NCBI RefSeq assembly: GCF_023375815.1 | Contig: NZ_CP067412.1 | Span: 3,348,001-3,412,000, forward strand | Direction: 5' to 3' | Source: Pseudomonas sp. HS6 | GTDB taxonomy: Bacteria; Pseudomonadota; Gammaproteobacteria; Pseudomonadales; Pseudomonadaceae | DNA length: 64,000 bases | Shown here: in pieces, positions 19,118 through 29,106 of the stretch | Layout: the number at the start of each line of letters is the position of its first letter | Position numbering within the stretch: position 1 is the stretch's first letter | Made by a program: the position numbers and the translations under genes | The notes under the pieces: generated by a model | The model's database searches: none | What the model saw: the letters and a program-made list of their open reading frames with translations, nothing else | Told to the model about the DNA's origin: nothing

Positions 19118-20002
19118 ATGGTGATTCTGGCCAGCCTCATGCTGTTGCTCGGCGCCCTGTTGCTGGTCGGCAACCACCTGCTGACCGAGCGCCGCCGGGT
19201 GCGTCAGGTCAACCAGCGTTTGCAGGGCCACCTCGTGCGCGAGAATCGCTTCGGCAACTGGCTGCGGGCACTGGGAAACAGCCGGTTCGGCCAGCGCTCG
19301 GTGAGCATCGACAGCGAAACCCAGACCCTGCTCAGCCGCCTCGGCTGGCGCCGTGCCAGTGAGCGCTCGCTGTTTGCCGCCTGCCAGATCGGTACGCCGC
19401 TGCTGACGCTGGGCCTGGGGCTGTTTTTGCAGGAAGTGTTCTTTCCCCAGGCCCCCAACGGCTGGCTGGTGCCGATGATTGCTACCGGTGCCGGCTATCT
19501 GCTGCCCAAGCGCCTGCTGGCCTATGCCGCTGGCCGTCGGCAGAAAATCATTTCGGTGGAGGTGTCGACGTTCATTCCTTTGCTGCGGATCCTGTTCGAG
19601 TCCGGCATGGCCGTCGAGCAAGCCCTGCGTGTGCTCAGTATCGAGGGGCAAAAGCTGCTGCCGGAGCTGACCAGCGAATTGCGCCTGATTCTGGCCCGCG
19701 TCGACTCGGGTCTGGAGCTCGGGCAGGAACTGAACAAAGCTGCCGCGATGCTGGCGGTGGATGAATTCACCGACACCTGCGTGATCCTGCAACAGCTGAT
19801 TCAGCAGGGCGGCGGCGCGATGAAATCGCTGCTGGCGCTCAAACAACTGCTGGATGACCGACGCCTGACACGCTTGCAGGAATACATCTCGAAGATGTCG
19901 GCGAAGATGTCGGTGGTCATGATGTTGTTTCTGTTTCCGGCCTTGCTGATCGTACTGGCGGGCCCTGGATTTACCGCAATCACCCGGGCGTTTGCGTCCT
20001 GA
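19118..20002 (+). CDS. tadC: Flp pilus platform protein TadC
   Basis: A 294-residue second F-domain platform protein. The ATG at 19118 follows GAGGAG by 8 bases; an in-frame GTG at 19109 lies inside that binding site and is less likely. It has an N-terminal helix, a central helix pair (QIGTPLLTLGLGLFLQEVFF and after) and a C-terminal hydrophobic helix (VVMMLFLFPALLIVLAGPG). It works as the partner of TadB. Confidence 0.92.
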   Translation: MVILASLMLLLGALLLVGNHLLTERRRVRQVNQRLQGHLVRENRFGNWLRALGNSRFGQRSVSIDSETQTLLSRLGWRRASERSLFAACQIGTPLLTLGLGLFLQEVFFPQAPNGWLVPMIATGAGYLLPKRLLAYAAGRRQKIISVEVSTFIPLLRILFESGMAVEQALRVLSIEGQKLLPELTSELRLILARVDSGLELGQELNKAAAMLAVDEFTDTCVILQQLIQQGGGAMKSLLALKQLLDDRRLTRLQEYISKMSAKMSVVMMLFLFPALLIVLAGPGFTAITRAFAS

Positions 20003-20024
20003 CACTGGCGATGGAGAGCGATTG

Positions 20025-20747
20025 ATGAAAGCACTGATGGTCGTGGCAAGTCTGTTGCTGCTCGGCGGTTGCGCAACGGACGGTCAGGCGCCGTGGACGA
20101 CGATGCTGGCGCCGGCCAGTTGCAGCAAGCTGAGCTCCGAACAGGAGCTGTCGCTGAACCTGGCCGATGACCTTGCCAATGACGGCAAGCTGCACGCCAG
20201 CCTGGCCAACCTGCAAGGTCTGCCCGACAACCTCGTCGAGGTGCGGTTGCGCAAGGCCAAGGTCTATCGTTTGCTGGGACGCAGTGAAGCCGAGCCGTTG
20301 TATAGAGGATTGCTCGGCACTTGCCTCAACGCCGACGCCGAACATGGTCTGGGTCAGTTGTATGCCGCGCGCGGTGATAACGGCCAGGCGCAGGCCCACC
20401 TGCAACGGGCTGCGCGACTGGCGCCGACCAATGAAAACATCCGCAACGACCTGGGCGTGGTGTACCTCAATCAGCTGCGACTCGAAGACGCTCGCTTCGA
20501 GTTTCTGACAGCTATCGAGTTGAAACAGAACAATCAATTGGCGACGCTGAACCTGGTCACTCTGCTGATCTACCAGAACAACTGGCAGCAAGCCGCCGAA
20601 GTCGTCAGCCGCGCGCACCTGACCCCGGAACAGTTCACCGACGCCCAGGAACGAGCAGAAAAACTCAAGGCCCCGGCCCCGGCCAAACCCACCGCGAGCA
20701 ATCAGGTAGCGGTGGTGGCTGACCCGCAACCGACGACGATCAAGTGA
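20025..20747 (+). CDS. tadD: Tad pilus lipoprotein TadD (TPR)
   Basis: A 240-residue protein with a lipoprotein signal peptide (MKALMVVASLLLLGGC) and tetratricopeptide repeats in the middle (ALNADAEHGLGQLYAARGDN-like units, then LAPTNENIRNDLGVVYLNQL). GGAGAG precedes the ATG at 20025. TadD is thought to pilot or stabilise secretin assembly. The C-terminal tail (KAPAPAKPTAS...) is low-complexity. The DUF3613 gene follows after 16 bases. Confidence 0.9.
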   Translation: MKALMVVASLLLLGGCATDGQAPWTTMLAPASCSKLSSEQELSLNLADDLANDGKLHASLANLQGLPDNLVEVRLRKAKVYRLLGRSEAEPLYRGLLGTCLNADAEHGLGQLYAARGDNGQAQAHLQRAARLAPTNENIRNDLGVVYLNQLRLEDARFEFLTAIELKQNNQLATLNLVTLLIYQNNWQQAAEVVSRAHLTPEQFTDAQERAEKLKAPAPAKPTASNQVAVVADPQPTTIK

Positions 20748-20763
20748 ACTTCAAGGAGGCGCC

Positions 20764-21036
20764 ATGAACACGTTCAAGACCCTGTGCTGCCTGAGCCTGC
20801 TGAGCCTGCCGCTCGGCGCACTGGCCATCGACGCCGGGCCGGCATCAGCCCAGCAGCAGGAAACCGAAGGCTGGCTGTTACTGCAAAGCCGCAACAAGGC
20901 CGCGTCGCCTGACCCACAAGCGGCCACGGCCACCGAGCGTGAACTGGCGATGCAGCGCTGGCTGAAGAAATACAACTACGACATTCCCGATTTCTATGAC
21001 CCGGATGCCGGGGGCAAGATCGAGACAAAAAACTAG
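20764..21036 (+). CDS. DUF3613 family protein, end of the Tad operon
   Basis: A 90-residue exported protein: a signal peptide (MNTFKTLCCLSLLSLPLGALA), then an acidic and polar region with the conserved GWLLLQSRNKAASP and a C-terminal block AMQRWLKKYNYDIPDFYDPD. I recognise it as DUF3613-like. CAAGGAGGC stands before the ATG, and it sits 16 bases behind tadD, so it belongs to the operon. In P. aeruginosa a small uncharacterised gene occupies the same place. No function is known; a periplasmic accessory role in Flp assembly is an inference from location. Confidence 0.82.
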   Translation: MNTFKTLCCLSLLSLPLGALAIDAGPASAQQQETEGWLLLQSRNKAASPDPQAATATERELAMQRWLKKYNYDIPDFYDPDAGGKIETKN

Positions 21037-21065
21037 TCCGGGAGGGTGCAGAGGGCGCCATCGCG

Positions 21066-21083
21066 GGCAGCCCGAAGGCTGCC
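21066..21083. other. Hairpin between convergent Tad operon and pprB
   Basis: GGCAGCC, a CGAA loop and GGCTGCC form a 7-bp hairpin in the gap between the DUF3613 stop and the pprB stop. No T-run follows on either strand, so it is at most a weak terminator or a 3' stabiliser. Confidence 0.4.
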
Positions 21084-21094
21084 GGGGATCAAGA

Positions 21095-21871
21095 CTAGTG
21101 AGCCGTAACCCGCTGCCGCAAAGCCGCCGCACTCGGTGACAAGGCCAACGCCAGCTGCGTGCGGTTATGCATGTGAGTCAGGCGCAATACCTGTGAAACG
21201 TAAAGCTTCACCGTGTTTTCGGTGATGCCCAGCTCACAGGCAATCTGATAATTGGTCTGGCCCTTGCCCACCAGACGTGCAACGTCCAGTTGCCGTGGTG
21301 ACAACTGATTGAAGATCGCCGGGATCTCCTGCGCATCAGCCTCACTCGGGACCTCGTCACGAACGGGCGTCGGTCCGCGACGAACCTTGTCCAGATCCTG
21401 GTACAGATCATTGATGGACGACGAAAGGTCCTGAAGCTTCTGATTCAAGTGCCCCAGTTGCAGGGTTTTCTGCCGCTCCTGCAGCACCACTTCCTGACGC
21501 TGCAAGCCTTCCAGCAACTCATCCAGATTGACCGGTTTCTGGTAGTAGTCAGCAATCCCTGCGCGCAACGCCTTGATCACGTCCTGCTTGTCGGCGCGTC
21601 CGGTGAGCATGATCGCTTCGAATGCCCGATCTTTACCGGCCAGCCGTTGCAGCGCCTGCACCAGTTGAATGCCGTCCATGTCCGGCATGTGCAGATCGCA
21701 CAGCACCAGGCCGATTGCGGTGTCGTCCGTAAAACGCTCGATCGCCTCTTTGCTGGACTCACACGGAACACAGCGGTAGCCGCTGCTCTCGAGAAATTCA
21801 CAGAGTTCTTCGACGATCAAGGGCTGATCATCGACAACGAGGACTTTTACCGCAGATGTAAGCTTGTTCAC
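21095..21871 (-). CDS. pprB: Response regulator PprB (receiver plus LuxR-type HTH)
   Basis: A 258-residue regulator. The GTG at 21871 is preferred: GGAG lies 6 bases upstream, and the receiver then begins a few residues in (VKVLVVDDQPLIVEEL). The phospho-acceptor Asp is in VLCDLHMPDMDG and the Lys in YYQKPVN. A coiled-coil linker (about residues 135-175) precedes a GerE-type helix-turn-helix, LSPRQLDVARLVGKGQTNYQ ... GITENTVKLYVSQVL. In P. aeruginosa PprB activates flp/tad and other attachment genes. Here it lies between the Tad operon and fppA, with its kinase PprA 1.1 kb away. Confidence 0.9.
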   Translation of the reverse strand: MNKLTSAVKVLVVDDQPLIVEELCEFLESSGYRCVPCESSKEAIERFTDDTAIGLVLCDLHMPDMDGIQLVQALQRLAGKDRAFEAIMLTGRADKQDVIKALRAGIADYYQKPVNLDELLEGLQRQEVVLQERQKTLQLGHLNQKLQDLSSSINDLYQDLDKVRRGPTPVRDEVPSEADAQEIPAIFNQLSPRQLDVARLVGKGQTNYQIACELGITENTVKLYVSQVLRLTHMHNRTQLALALSPSAAALRQRVTAH

Positions 21872-21996
21872 GTGCCACTCCATGCCCAGGCCAAAACTGA
21901 CCATTCCTGTACTGTCAGCCATTGGCTGTATAACCAGTTCATTAGAAAGTAGACGCACTTTCCGACTATGTACATAAGACTAGTGGCGTTTGGCGA

Positions 21997-22467
21997 CTAA
22001 TGGATCCACGGTAGAGTCAGTAAAAACCCGACCAGCACGAACGGCGCAAATGGCAGCTTTTTTGACATCGATGGCGCCATATATCGAACACGATCTCTAA
22101 GCCCTTGACTCATATACTGCCAGACGCGCGGCGCCAGAAAAATCCAGATCACGCTCGCCGCACCGGCACCGATAAACACCCCGAGCAGCAATGTGCCGTC
22201 CGTCGCAAGGCCAAGAGCTGTCATTAATTTCACATCGCCGGCACCCATCCGCCCCATGAAATACCCCGGCAGCGTGAATGCCAGCGCCAACAGACTAGCC
22301 CACCCGCCCTGCCCGGCTTCCGCGCCCATCCACGTGGTGCCGAAATACAACAGATAAACCAGCGCCAAGGTAGCGACACCCAAAGTCAGGGCATTGGCGA
22401 TCCGTCGATGCCGGGCATCCTGTGCCGCGCACACGGTCAACCAGATCAGAAGGGCAAGACTTTGCAT
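21997..22467 (-). CDS. fppA: Flp prepilin peptidase FppA/CpaA/TadV
   Basis: A 156-residue A24-family aspartic prepilin peptidase of the short type, lacking the N-terminal methylase domain of PilD. The two catalytic Asp are in CAAQDARHRRIAN and GAGDVKLM. There are about five hydrophobic helices. It should cleave the Flp pilins and the pseudopilins TadE and TadG. It is upstream of pprB on the same strand (about 125 bases between) and divergent from tadE. Confidence 0.9.
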   Translation of the reverse strand: MQSLALLIWLTVCAAQDARHRRIANALTLGVATLALVYLLYFGTTWMGAEAGQGGWASLLALAFTLPGYFMGRMGAGDVKLMTALGLATDGTLLLGVFIGAGAASVIWIFLAPRVWQYMSQGLRDRVRYMAPSMSKKLPFAPFVLVGFLLTLPWIH

Positions 22468-22542
22468 CCGGTAAAAACCGTCCGTTTTTGCTGAATGATT
22501 CTATGCTGATACTACGCAGTGACTGTCAGGGTAGACGCACGG

Positions 22543-22989
22543 ATGAAAACCGGCTCTCGGAAGGCGCAAAAAGGTGCGGTGGCGATCGAGTTCGCTCTGG
22601 TGTTCGTGATCTTTTTTGCAGTGTTTTACGGTCTGGTCAGCTATGCCCTGCCGTTCATGCTGATGCAGACTTTCAACCAGGCCACCGCCGAAGCGATACG
22701 CCGCGCCGTGGCGGTCGACCCCACGACTCCCAACTATTCAACCGTAGTGGTCAACACTGCCAATGCCGCACTGACCCAGCAATTGTCGTTGACGCTGTCG
22801 TCGCTGAATGTGGTGGTTGGCACTGATACGTCAGCGGTCTATGACCCGACAGCGGGCACGCTCACCGTCAGCGTCAATTACCCCGTCAGTAAGCTGAATC
22901 AGGTCATTCCGTTTCTAGTGTTGCCCGGCATCGGCACCGTACCCAGCCTGCCAACCAACCTGACCGCCAGCTCGAGCCTGAAATTTTGA
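22543..22989 (+). CDS. tadE: TadE-like minor pseudopilin
   Basis: A 148-residue TadE-family protein with the processing motif QKG/AVAIEFALVF and a long hydrophobic helix (FVIFFAVFYGLVSYALPF). The ATG at 22543 is chosen over a GTG at 22519 because the prepilin leader then has the usual short length; the binding site is weak for both. The downstream sensor kinase begins on the last codons (4-base overlap), so this pseudopilin and PprA are translationally coupled. No separate tadF gene was found. Confidence 0.85.
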   Translation: MKTGSRKAQKGAVAIEFALVFVIFFAVFYGLVSYALPFMLMQTFNQATAEAIRRAVAVDPTTPNYSTVVVNTANAALTQQLSLTLSSLNVVVGTDTSAVYDPTAGTLTVSVNYPVSKLNQVIPFLVLPGIGTVPSLPTNLTASSSLKF

Positions 22990-25733
22990 CGACCGGGGAC
23001 AATCTGCTCGGCCGTCTGCTCAAGCGCGCCCCGCTCGCCGGCGACCAGCCGGACGCGCTCGGCTCACCCGCGACGGGCCTGCACGTCCACCTCGATAACG
23101 ACGGCTGTGTGTTGCAAATGGCCGGCCCGCTGCGCCAACTGCTGAGGCAACAGACGCCCCGTGACAAACCGTTGCCACTGCCCGACTACCTGCTGCCCCA
23201 CAGCACACTGGCCATCGAGGGCCGGCCGCAGGACTGGCAAGGGCAACTGCTGGATCTGGACTTTCCCGGCCTGAGCGACCAGACCCTGCACCTGCGAGGC
23301 TGGGTCCAGCCGCTGGGCAATGGCTGGCTGCTGCAACTGATCGACATCGCCGACCTGTTGTCCGAACGCCAGCAGGCCCATCAGCGCGAGTCGTGCCATA
23401 TGCTCGCCGAACAGATCAGCAAGCAGTTGCGCAGTTGCAGCCTGGGACGATTGCCGATGCTTGTCAGCGAACAATTGCAGGTGATCGCCCAACGTTGGCA
23501 AATCCCGAGTCTGGCACTCGCCCTGCTCGACGAACAGGAACAGGGCTGGCAGATCCACCAGCAATTCCACGCCCATGACGCACCGGCGCTGTGGCATGAC
23601 GGCCAGCGTCTGGGCACGCCGCTCGATAGCCTCAATGGCACCGGCCCGCAGCGCCTGGGTGCACATTACGGCCAGTATGAACACTCGCGGGTCCAGGGCC
23701 TGTTCGGCAACGCCGAAGGTTTCGCCGTGCCCTACAGCGATGATCGAGGCGTGATGGCGTGGTTGCTCTGCGGTTTTTACGCGGTGGACAAGACTGCGCC
23801 GTATCTGACCGATCGGGACTGGCTGATGCTGGCCGGGGCATTGGCGGGTCCGCTGCTCGGGCGCCTGCGTGAACAGCAGCATCAACTGCAACTGGAGCGA
23901 TTGGAATCCTTGCAGACATTGCTCGGCACTGGCTGGTGGGAAATCGGCAGTGGCGAGCAGATTCACCTGGCCCCCACGCTGGCCGCCCTCCTGCATCAGG
24001 ACAGACCGACACTGACGCTGGAAAACTGGCTGACGCTGATCCATCCCGCCGACCGCGAAGAAGTCCGCAGCCGCCTGCAAGCCCTGCAACTGCACGGGGA
24101 AGTCCTCGACCTGTGCGTGCGCCTGCATCATCCCGATGCCGGTCAGGTGCCGGCGTGGTATCGCCTGCAGGGGCAAGTCACCGGCACGGGAGATCACCGT
24201 CGGCTGGTGGGTTTCATGCTCGACATCAGCGACATCAAGAACCAGCAGCAACTGGCCGCTGCAGCCCATGCGCGGCTGGACAACCTGATCGCCAGTTCGC
24301 CGGCGGTGATTTACGTCCAGCAGTACATCGAAGGGGCATTGCTGCCGGCGTTTTTCAGCGCCAGCCTGCAACCGTTAATGGGCTGGAGCCTGGAAGACTG
24401 CGACGCCGGCGCCTTGGCCGAGCGGATTCATCCGGATGACCGGGCCCTGTATTTCGAACGAACCCGACAACTGCTGCGCGAAGGCTCGGTGCGCGCCCGT
24501 TATCGGTTGCGCGACCGTCACGGCGATTATCACTGGCTGCTCGACGAAGCCCGGTTGCTGCGTAACGACCTCGGCCTGCCGGTGGAAGCCGTCGGTTTGT
24601 GGCTGGACGTCACCGAGGCAACGCTGGCCGCCGAACAGGTCAGACAGAGTGAAGAACGCTACCGGATTCTGGTGGAAGACTCGCCGGCGATGATCTGCCG
24701 CTATCGCCCGGACCTGACCCTGACATTTGGCAACCGGCCGCTGGCGACTTATCTCGAATGCTCACCGGAAGATCTGGCGGGGGTCGATCTGGGCAGCTGG
24801 ATGTCCGACGCTCAGCGCGCCGCCTTCGTTGAGCGCCTGGCGCAGTTGACCCCTCAATCCCCCGTCAGCACCGCCGAAATCAGCCTGCAATTGCCGGGGC
24901 GCGAGCATGCGTGGTGGGTGTGGTCGGATCGCGGCGTGTTCGATGAGCACGGAAAACTGATCGAAGTGCAGGCGGTAGGCCGCGACAACACCGAGGTGCG
25001 CCGCTCCCAGCAGCAACTCACGCAAAGCGCGAAAATGGCCACCCTCGGCGAAATGGCCACCGGCCTCGCCCACGAAATCAATCAGCCGCTGAACGTCATG
25101 CGCATGGCCATCGTCAACGTCCAGAAGCGCCTGAGCAACGGCGATGTACAGATCGATTATCTGACCGACAAACTCAATCGCATCGACGCACAGGTCCAGC
25201 GCGCTGCGAAAGTGGTGGATCACATGCGGGTGTTCGGTCGCCGTTCCGAGATCGAACAGCAACTGTTCAACCCGGCCAGCGCCATCGAAGGTACGCTGTC
25301 GCTGCTGGCCGAAGGTATGCGTGGCAAAGGCGTGGATTTGCGCATCAGTGAAACTGCATTTGTCGTTCAAGTGCGCGGTTATGTCGATCAACTTGAGCAG
25401 GTGCTGATCAATCTGATGGTCAACGCCCGGGATGCGTTGTTGGGCAAGCGCGAGTCCGACTCAGGGTTCAAACCGTGGATCTCGATCTACGCCGAACGTG
25501 ACGATTCGAAGGTGCGACTGTGGGTCGAGGACAACGGCGGCGGCATCGACCCGCGTCTGCTGGAGCGGATTTTCGAGCCGTTCTTCACCACCAAACCGGT
25601 GGGTGTCGGCACTGGCCTGGGATTGTCGGTGAGTTACGGGATCATCGAGAACATGGGCGGTCATCTCAGTGTGCGCAACTCGGTGGACGGTGCACGGTTC
25701 TGCATCGAACTGCCGATCGCCCCTGATGACTAG
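22986..25733 (+). CDS. pprA: Sensor histidine kinase PprA (multi-PAS)
   Basis: A 915-residue kinase with no obvious transmembrane segment. The N-terminal ~300 residues include a GAF-like region; three PAS domains follow (about 310-415, 430-550 and 560-675). The phospho-acceptor His is residue about 696 in [13 protein letters not shown]. The ATPase domain has the N-box [10 protein letters not shown], the G1 box DNGGGIDP and the G2 box [10 protein letters not shown]. The start is a TTG overlapping the tadE stop; no strong binding site exists, so coupling to tadE is likely. Size and context match P. aeruginosa PprA, partner of PprB. The last base of its TAG is in a CTAG shared with the tadG stop on the other strand. 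Confidence 0.86.
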   Translation: MTTGDNLLGRLLKRAPLAGDQPDALGSPATGLHVHLDNDGCVLQMAGPLRQLLRQQTPRDKPLPLPDYLLPHSTLAIEGRPQDWQGQLLDLDFPGLSDQTLHLRGWVQPLGNGWLLQLIDIADLLSERQQAHQRESCHMLAEQISKQLRSCSLGRLPMLVSEQLQVIAQRWQIPSLALALLDEQEQGWQIHQQFHAHDAPALWHDGQRLGTPLDSLNGTGPQRLGAHYGQYEHSRVQGLFGNAEGFAVPYSDDRGVMAWLLCGFYAVDKTAPYLTDRDWLMLAGALAGPLLGRLREQQHQLQLERLESLQTLLGTGWWEIGSGEQIHLAPTLAALLHQDRPTLTLENWLTLIHPADREEVRSRLQALQLHGEVLDLCVRLHHPDAGQVPAWYRLQGQVTGTGDHRRLVGFMLDISDIKNQQQLAAAAHARLDNLIASSPAVIYVQQYIEGALLPAFFSASLQPLMGWSLEDCDAGALAERIHPDDRALYFERTRQLLREGSVRARYRLRDRHGDYHWLLDEARLLRNDLGLPVEAVGLWLDVTEATLAAEQVRQSEERYRILVEDSPAMICRYRPDLTLTFGNRPLATYLECSPEDLAGVDLGSWMSDAQRAAFVERLAQLTPQSPVSTAEISLQLPGREHAWWVWSDRGVFDEHGKLIEVQAVGRDNTEVRRSQQQLTQSAKMATLGEMATGLAHEINQPLNVMRMAIVNVQKRLSNGDVQIDYLTDKLNRIDAQVQRAAKVVDHMRVFGRRSEIEQQLFNPASAIEGTLSLLAEGMRGKGVDLRISETAFVVQVRGYVDQLEQVLINLMVNARDALLGKRESDSGFKPWISIYAERDDSKVRLWVEDNGGGIDPRLLERIFEPFFTTKPVGVGTGLGLSVSYGIIENMGGHLSVRNSVDGARFCIELPIAPDD

Positions 25734-27727
25734 ATGACGAGATACGCCTTCCCGGTCTGGCCGCAGGTCATATTGGCGCCGACGTCCACGTCCATCAGAT
25801 TGATTCCCAGACCCTTGAGCAAATTGTTGAGCAGCGGATCCAGCAACGGGCTTACCAGATTGGTGATCAGCGGTTGCAGGATCGTCGTGACATCGCTGAT
25901 CAGGCTGGCGACGCCGGTGATGATCGAACCCAGTGGATTGCTGCCCTGGGGTTTGTAGACGATCAGATTGATCCCGGCCAGGGTGCTCGCCAGGCTGTTG
26001 ACGATGTTGCTGCTGGGCGCTGCTGAAATCACGCTCGGCGGCAGCTTCAGGTTTGGCGGCGTGGCGAATGGTGTACTGCTGGAAAACACCAGATCCTGGG
26101 TGTTCTGCGCCACGCTGGTGTTGACCATGATCGCGATGCCGCCCGCGCCGTATTGCACGTGGGTGCTCGGATCACAGCTGCCGATTCCCAGGATCTTGTG
26201 GCAGGTCACGGTACCCAGATCCACCAACGGCAATGGTGTGACGGTGGGTTCGGCGAGTGACGAGAACGCGTTGGTCGGGTCGATCTTGCCCAATTTGAGG
26301 TCAGCAACCGAGGTGACAGTACGGGCCGTCAGGCTTTTTGTGCCGGTGTTGCCGGTCGGGCAGCTGTAGTCGGTGACATAACTGATGGCGCCGCCGGCAT
26401 CCAGGCTGATGTCGATTTCCGGCGAGGGCAACAACTGCGGGTCCAGTTGTTCGCAACCGGCACCGAGCAGGCAACCGACCGAATTCAGTGTGGCAACCAG
26501 ATTGAGACTCAGCAGCGCGTTGAGCGTCGGCGTCAGGGTGCCAACCAGCCCCAGCACCGCATTGGTCAGCCCGGTTACGCCGGACAATACCGGCAGGTTG
26601 ATCGAGAGCAGCGTGCGAATCTGCGCGGTACGCACATAAATCCGGTTCGGCCCCAAAGGGTTGGCCTTCGCCAGCGCCGGATCACCAATCGCCGAGAACT
26701 GCGGCGGCTCGATGACTTTGACCCGCACCGTAACATTCGCCAGCCCCAGCACATTGATCGGCAGGGTGGCAGCCACCGCACTTTTGCTGTTGGCCAGCTG
26801 AATGACGCCCTGAACCAGTTGCAGCAACTGCAAATTGGCATCCAGCCCGGCGGCCGTGGTGCCGGTCTGCAGTTGCAGAATGTCGCCGAGTTTCACCGGC
26901 GCGGCATTGATCGCCGCCACTTGCAGCTGGCCCAGCGCAGTTATCACGTCAACGGTTGCGCCGTTGAGCTGGACCGCCGTAATAGCGGCCTGAATCAGTT
27001 GCGTCACCGTGGCCTGGGTATTGAGCAACTGGGTGTAATTGCCGGCGGCCACGTTGAGGTTGATCGCCAGTTGATTCAGGTAGCTGAGCAGGTTGATGTC
27101 GGTGTTGAGCAAACCGTTCCAGCCCACCGCCGTCAGGTTGACGTTGCCGCCGAGCAACCCGGAAAACAGCGGGTTGAGGATGTTCGACTGGGCGGTGTTG
27201 ATGCTGGCCAGGTTGCTGCGGATATTCAGTTGGGCGACGGTCGGCTTTGGCTGGGCGGCCACCGCCGAAGCGTAGAGCACCGTGTTGAGACTGAGCGGGG
27301 TGCTACTGAACAGCGATTGCACGCCACCGGCGAAACTGGTCGTCACAGTACGGTTGGCCGCAACCTTGACCGTCGCCGATTGCGTGGCATCCACCGTAAA
27401 CGTGCGCAGGCCGGTGGCGGCTGTCACCAGGGTTCCACAATCGACCACGATGACGTTGTTGGCATCGGCGGTAAACCCGTTGCGGGTCGCACTTTGCCCG
27501 GCGTAACTGGCGGCGGTGAGGCCCGGCAGGCAATTGCCGCCACGGCTGACGGCTTCGAGGGCGGCGGTGTCCACCAGCCGCTGCAGTTTGCGTTGTTCCA
27601 TGTACAACCGGCCGGTGTCCACCACCAACAGCATCAGTACAAGCGCCAGGCTGAGAGTGGCGGCCGCCATCAAGCCGATCGCCCCTCGCTGCCGGACAGG
27701 CCCGCCGCACTGCGGATGACGCGACAT
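25730..27727 (-). CDS. tadG: TadG-like Tad pilus protein
   Basis: A 665-residue protein. The ATG at 27727 has AAGGAG 6 bases upstream. An N-terminal pseudopilin-like helix (QRGAIGLMAAATLSLALVLM, then DTGRLYMEQRKLQ) marks the TadE/TadG family; Glu+5 is absent, as often in TadG. The large remainder is a periplasmic/extracellular region rich in L-L-x-L-N repeats. TadG anchors or crowns the Flp machine in related systems. It is convergent with pprA, with a 4-base overlap of the two stops. Confidence 0.87.
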   Translation of the reverse strand: MSRHPQCGGPVRQRGAIGLMAAATLSLALVLMLLVVDTGRLYMEQRKLQRLVDTAALEAVSRGGNCLPGLTAASYAGQSATRNGFTADANNVIVVDCGTLVTAATGLRTFTVDATQSATVKVAANRTVTTSFAGGVQSLFSSTPLSLNTVLYASAVAAQPKPTVAQLNIRSNLASINTAQSNILNPLFSGLLGGNVNLTAVGWNGLLNTDINLLSYLNQLAINLNVAAGNYTQLLNTQATVTQLIQAAITAVQLNGATVDVITALGQLQVAAINAAPVKLGDILQLQTGTTAAGLDANLQLLQLVQGVIQLANSKSAVAATLPINVLGLANVTVRVKVIEPPQFSAIGDPALAKANPLGPNRIYVRTAQIRTLLSINLPVLSGVTGLTNAVLGLVGTLTPTLNALLSLNLVATLNSVGCLLGAGCEQLDPQLLPSPEIDISLDAGGAISYVTDYSCPTGNTGTKSLTARTVTSVADLKLGKIDPTNAFSSLAEPTVTPLPLVDLGTVTCHKILGIGSCDPSTHVQYGAGGIAIMVNTSVAQNTQDLVFSSSTPFATPPNLKLPPSVISAAPSSNIVNSLASTLAGINLIVYKPQGSNPLGSIITGVASLISDVTTILQPLITNLVSPLLDPLLNNLLKGLGINLMDVDVGANMTCGQTGKAYLVI

Positions 27728-27833
27728 GGCGCACTCCTTTGCCGGCGTACTGCCGGGCGCAACCTCCATTGGTGGATTTCAGTGTAGACGCGCTGCAACG
27801 ACACTGCTGGCAACGCGCCAGCCGCTTCTCCAT

Positions 27834-27859
27834 AAAAAACGGGAGCCATTGGCTCCCGT
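27834..27859 (-). terminator. Rho-independent terminator of the DUF4136 operon
   Basis: Read on the minus strand, ACGGGAGCCA and TGGCTCCCGT pair with a one-base centre (so the real loop is a few bases), then a run of Ts follows. It sits just past the stop of the second DUF4136 gene and before the tadG start. Confidence 0.85.
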
Positions 27860-27873
27860 TTGTTTGCGCAGGC

Positions 27874-28431
27874 TCAGCGCGGAGGGTAATTCGACAGGAT
27901 CCGGGTCACCGTCTCGCGGATGGCGTTGCTGCGATCCGCCGGGTTCGGCGTGCGGCTGAGCATCTGTTCATCGCTGCCGCGCCACACCAGTTTGCCGTCC
28001 TTGCCGTCAAGCAGGTCGACCTGAATGGTCGCGACCTTGTAGGTGATGTTGCGGGTTTCGTTGTACATCGGCGCGCCCCAGTAACCATTCCACGGGCCAC
28101 CCCAACCGCCGCCGTAGTTGGTGGTCACCTGTTGCTGGCGATCCTCGACGATCAGGTAGGTCTGCACACTCAAGTCACCTTTAGTGCCCGCAGCGGCCGG
28201 GCGCAGGCCACGTTGATCCAGCTGATCGGCGACGGACTGGCGGATGCGCTGTTCGGTCAGGTCGCTCTTGATCCGTGGGTCGTCCGGACGGTATTGCAGG
28301 GCGGGTTCTTTCCAGCTCCAGCTGCGGTAGGCGGCAAAGTCGCGGCTGGCGTCGAAGTCATGATTGACCTGGTTGGCGGCGCAGGCACTGAGCAGCGCGG
28401 CCACGGCCAGTAAAGCGAGACGGCGGAACAT
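27874..28431 (-). CDS. DUF4136 lipoprotein, second copy
   Basis: A 185-residue lipoprotein (MFRRLALLAVAALLSAC, then mature Cys). The DUF4136 signature is seen in [34 protein letters not shown] and the C-terminal VDLLDGKDGKLVWRGS ... AIRETVTRILSNYPP. A Gly/Trp/Tyr-rich loop (GGGWGGPWNGYWG) occupies the centre. The family is found in the envelope of many Gram-negatives and its function is not known. It follows the other DUF4136 gene after 54 bases and ends the operon. Confidence 0.88.
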   Translation of the reverse strand: MFRRLALLAVAALLSACAANQVNHDFDASRDFAAYRSWSWKEPALQYRPDDPRIKSDLTEQRIRQSVADQLDQRGLRPAAAGTKGDLSVQTYLIVEDRQQQVTTNYGGGWGGPWNGYWGAPMYNETRNITYKVATIQVDLLDGKDGKLVWRGSDEQMLSRTPNPADRSNAIRETVTRILSNYPPR

Positions 28432-28485
28432 GGTTTTTCTCCGGTGGAAGACATGAACCTGGGGGAGCTTCTGACTGGCAGGAAG

Positions 28486-29094
28486 CTAACTGGGAGGATA
28501 CGCCGACATTGCCTTTTCGACAGCCTCCCGGATCGCATCTGCACGGTCACTCTGGTTGCCCTGAGTGCCGGTTTCGGCGCTGGCACTCCAGACCGGCTGA
28601 CCGCTGCCGGCATCGAACAGATCGACCCGTACCACCACGACCTGTTCCTGATAAGTGCGTACGATCGGCACCGTGTTGTACATCCCGTAACCCCGGCCGT
28701 AACGGTCATAACCACTGTATCCGCCGTACCCGTAATCGTCCTGGACCTGGCGCAAGCGGGTTTCCAGACTCAGGTTGGCACTGACAAACAGGTCGGCCGG
28801 GCGATTGTCATGCAGCGGGCGCAAGCCACGCTGATCCAGCGCATTGCTGACGGCTTCGGCCACTTGCGCCGAATCCGCCCAGGCCGAGCCCGGCGGCAGT
28901 TGGCCGTTGAGCCACGCCCAACTGCGGTAGCGCCCATAATCCCGAGGCGGAGCCGGATAAGCGCTGCGGTCGAAGGTAGTCGCGGCTTGCGGCGGCGCTG
29001 GCGGCAATGGCCGCGACTGCGCCACATAAGGGTTGCTGCCCTGGCACGCGGCCAACCCCAGACAGATCAGCAGTAACCCAGAATGACCTTTCAT
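28486..29094 (-). CDS. DUF4136 lipoprotein, first copy
   Basis: A 202-residue lipoprotein with signal [17 protein letters not shown]. It shares with its neighbour [25 protein letters not shown] and a final [19 protein letters not shown] ... [15 protein letters not shown], and has a Gly/Tyr-rich centre ([17 protein letters not shown]). It is a diverged tandem copy. It starts 12 bases after the cmoM stop. No function is known for the family. Confidence 0.87.
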   Translation of the reverse strand: MKGHSGLLLICLGLAACQGSNPYVAQSRPLPPAPPQAATTFDRSAYPAPPRDYGRYRSWAWLNGQLPPGSAWADSAQVAEAVSNALDQRGLRPLHDNRPADLFVSANLSLETRLRQVQDDYGYGGYSGYDRYGRGYGMYNTVPIVRTYQEQVVVVRVDLFDAGSGQPVWSASAETGTQGNQSDRADAIREAVEKAMSAYPPS

Positions 29095-29106
29095 TTCTCG
29101 CTCCGA

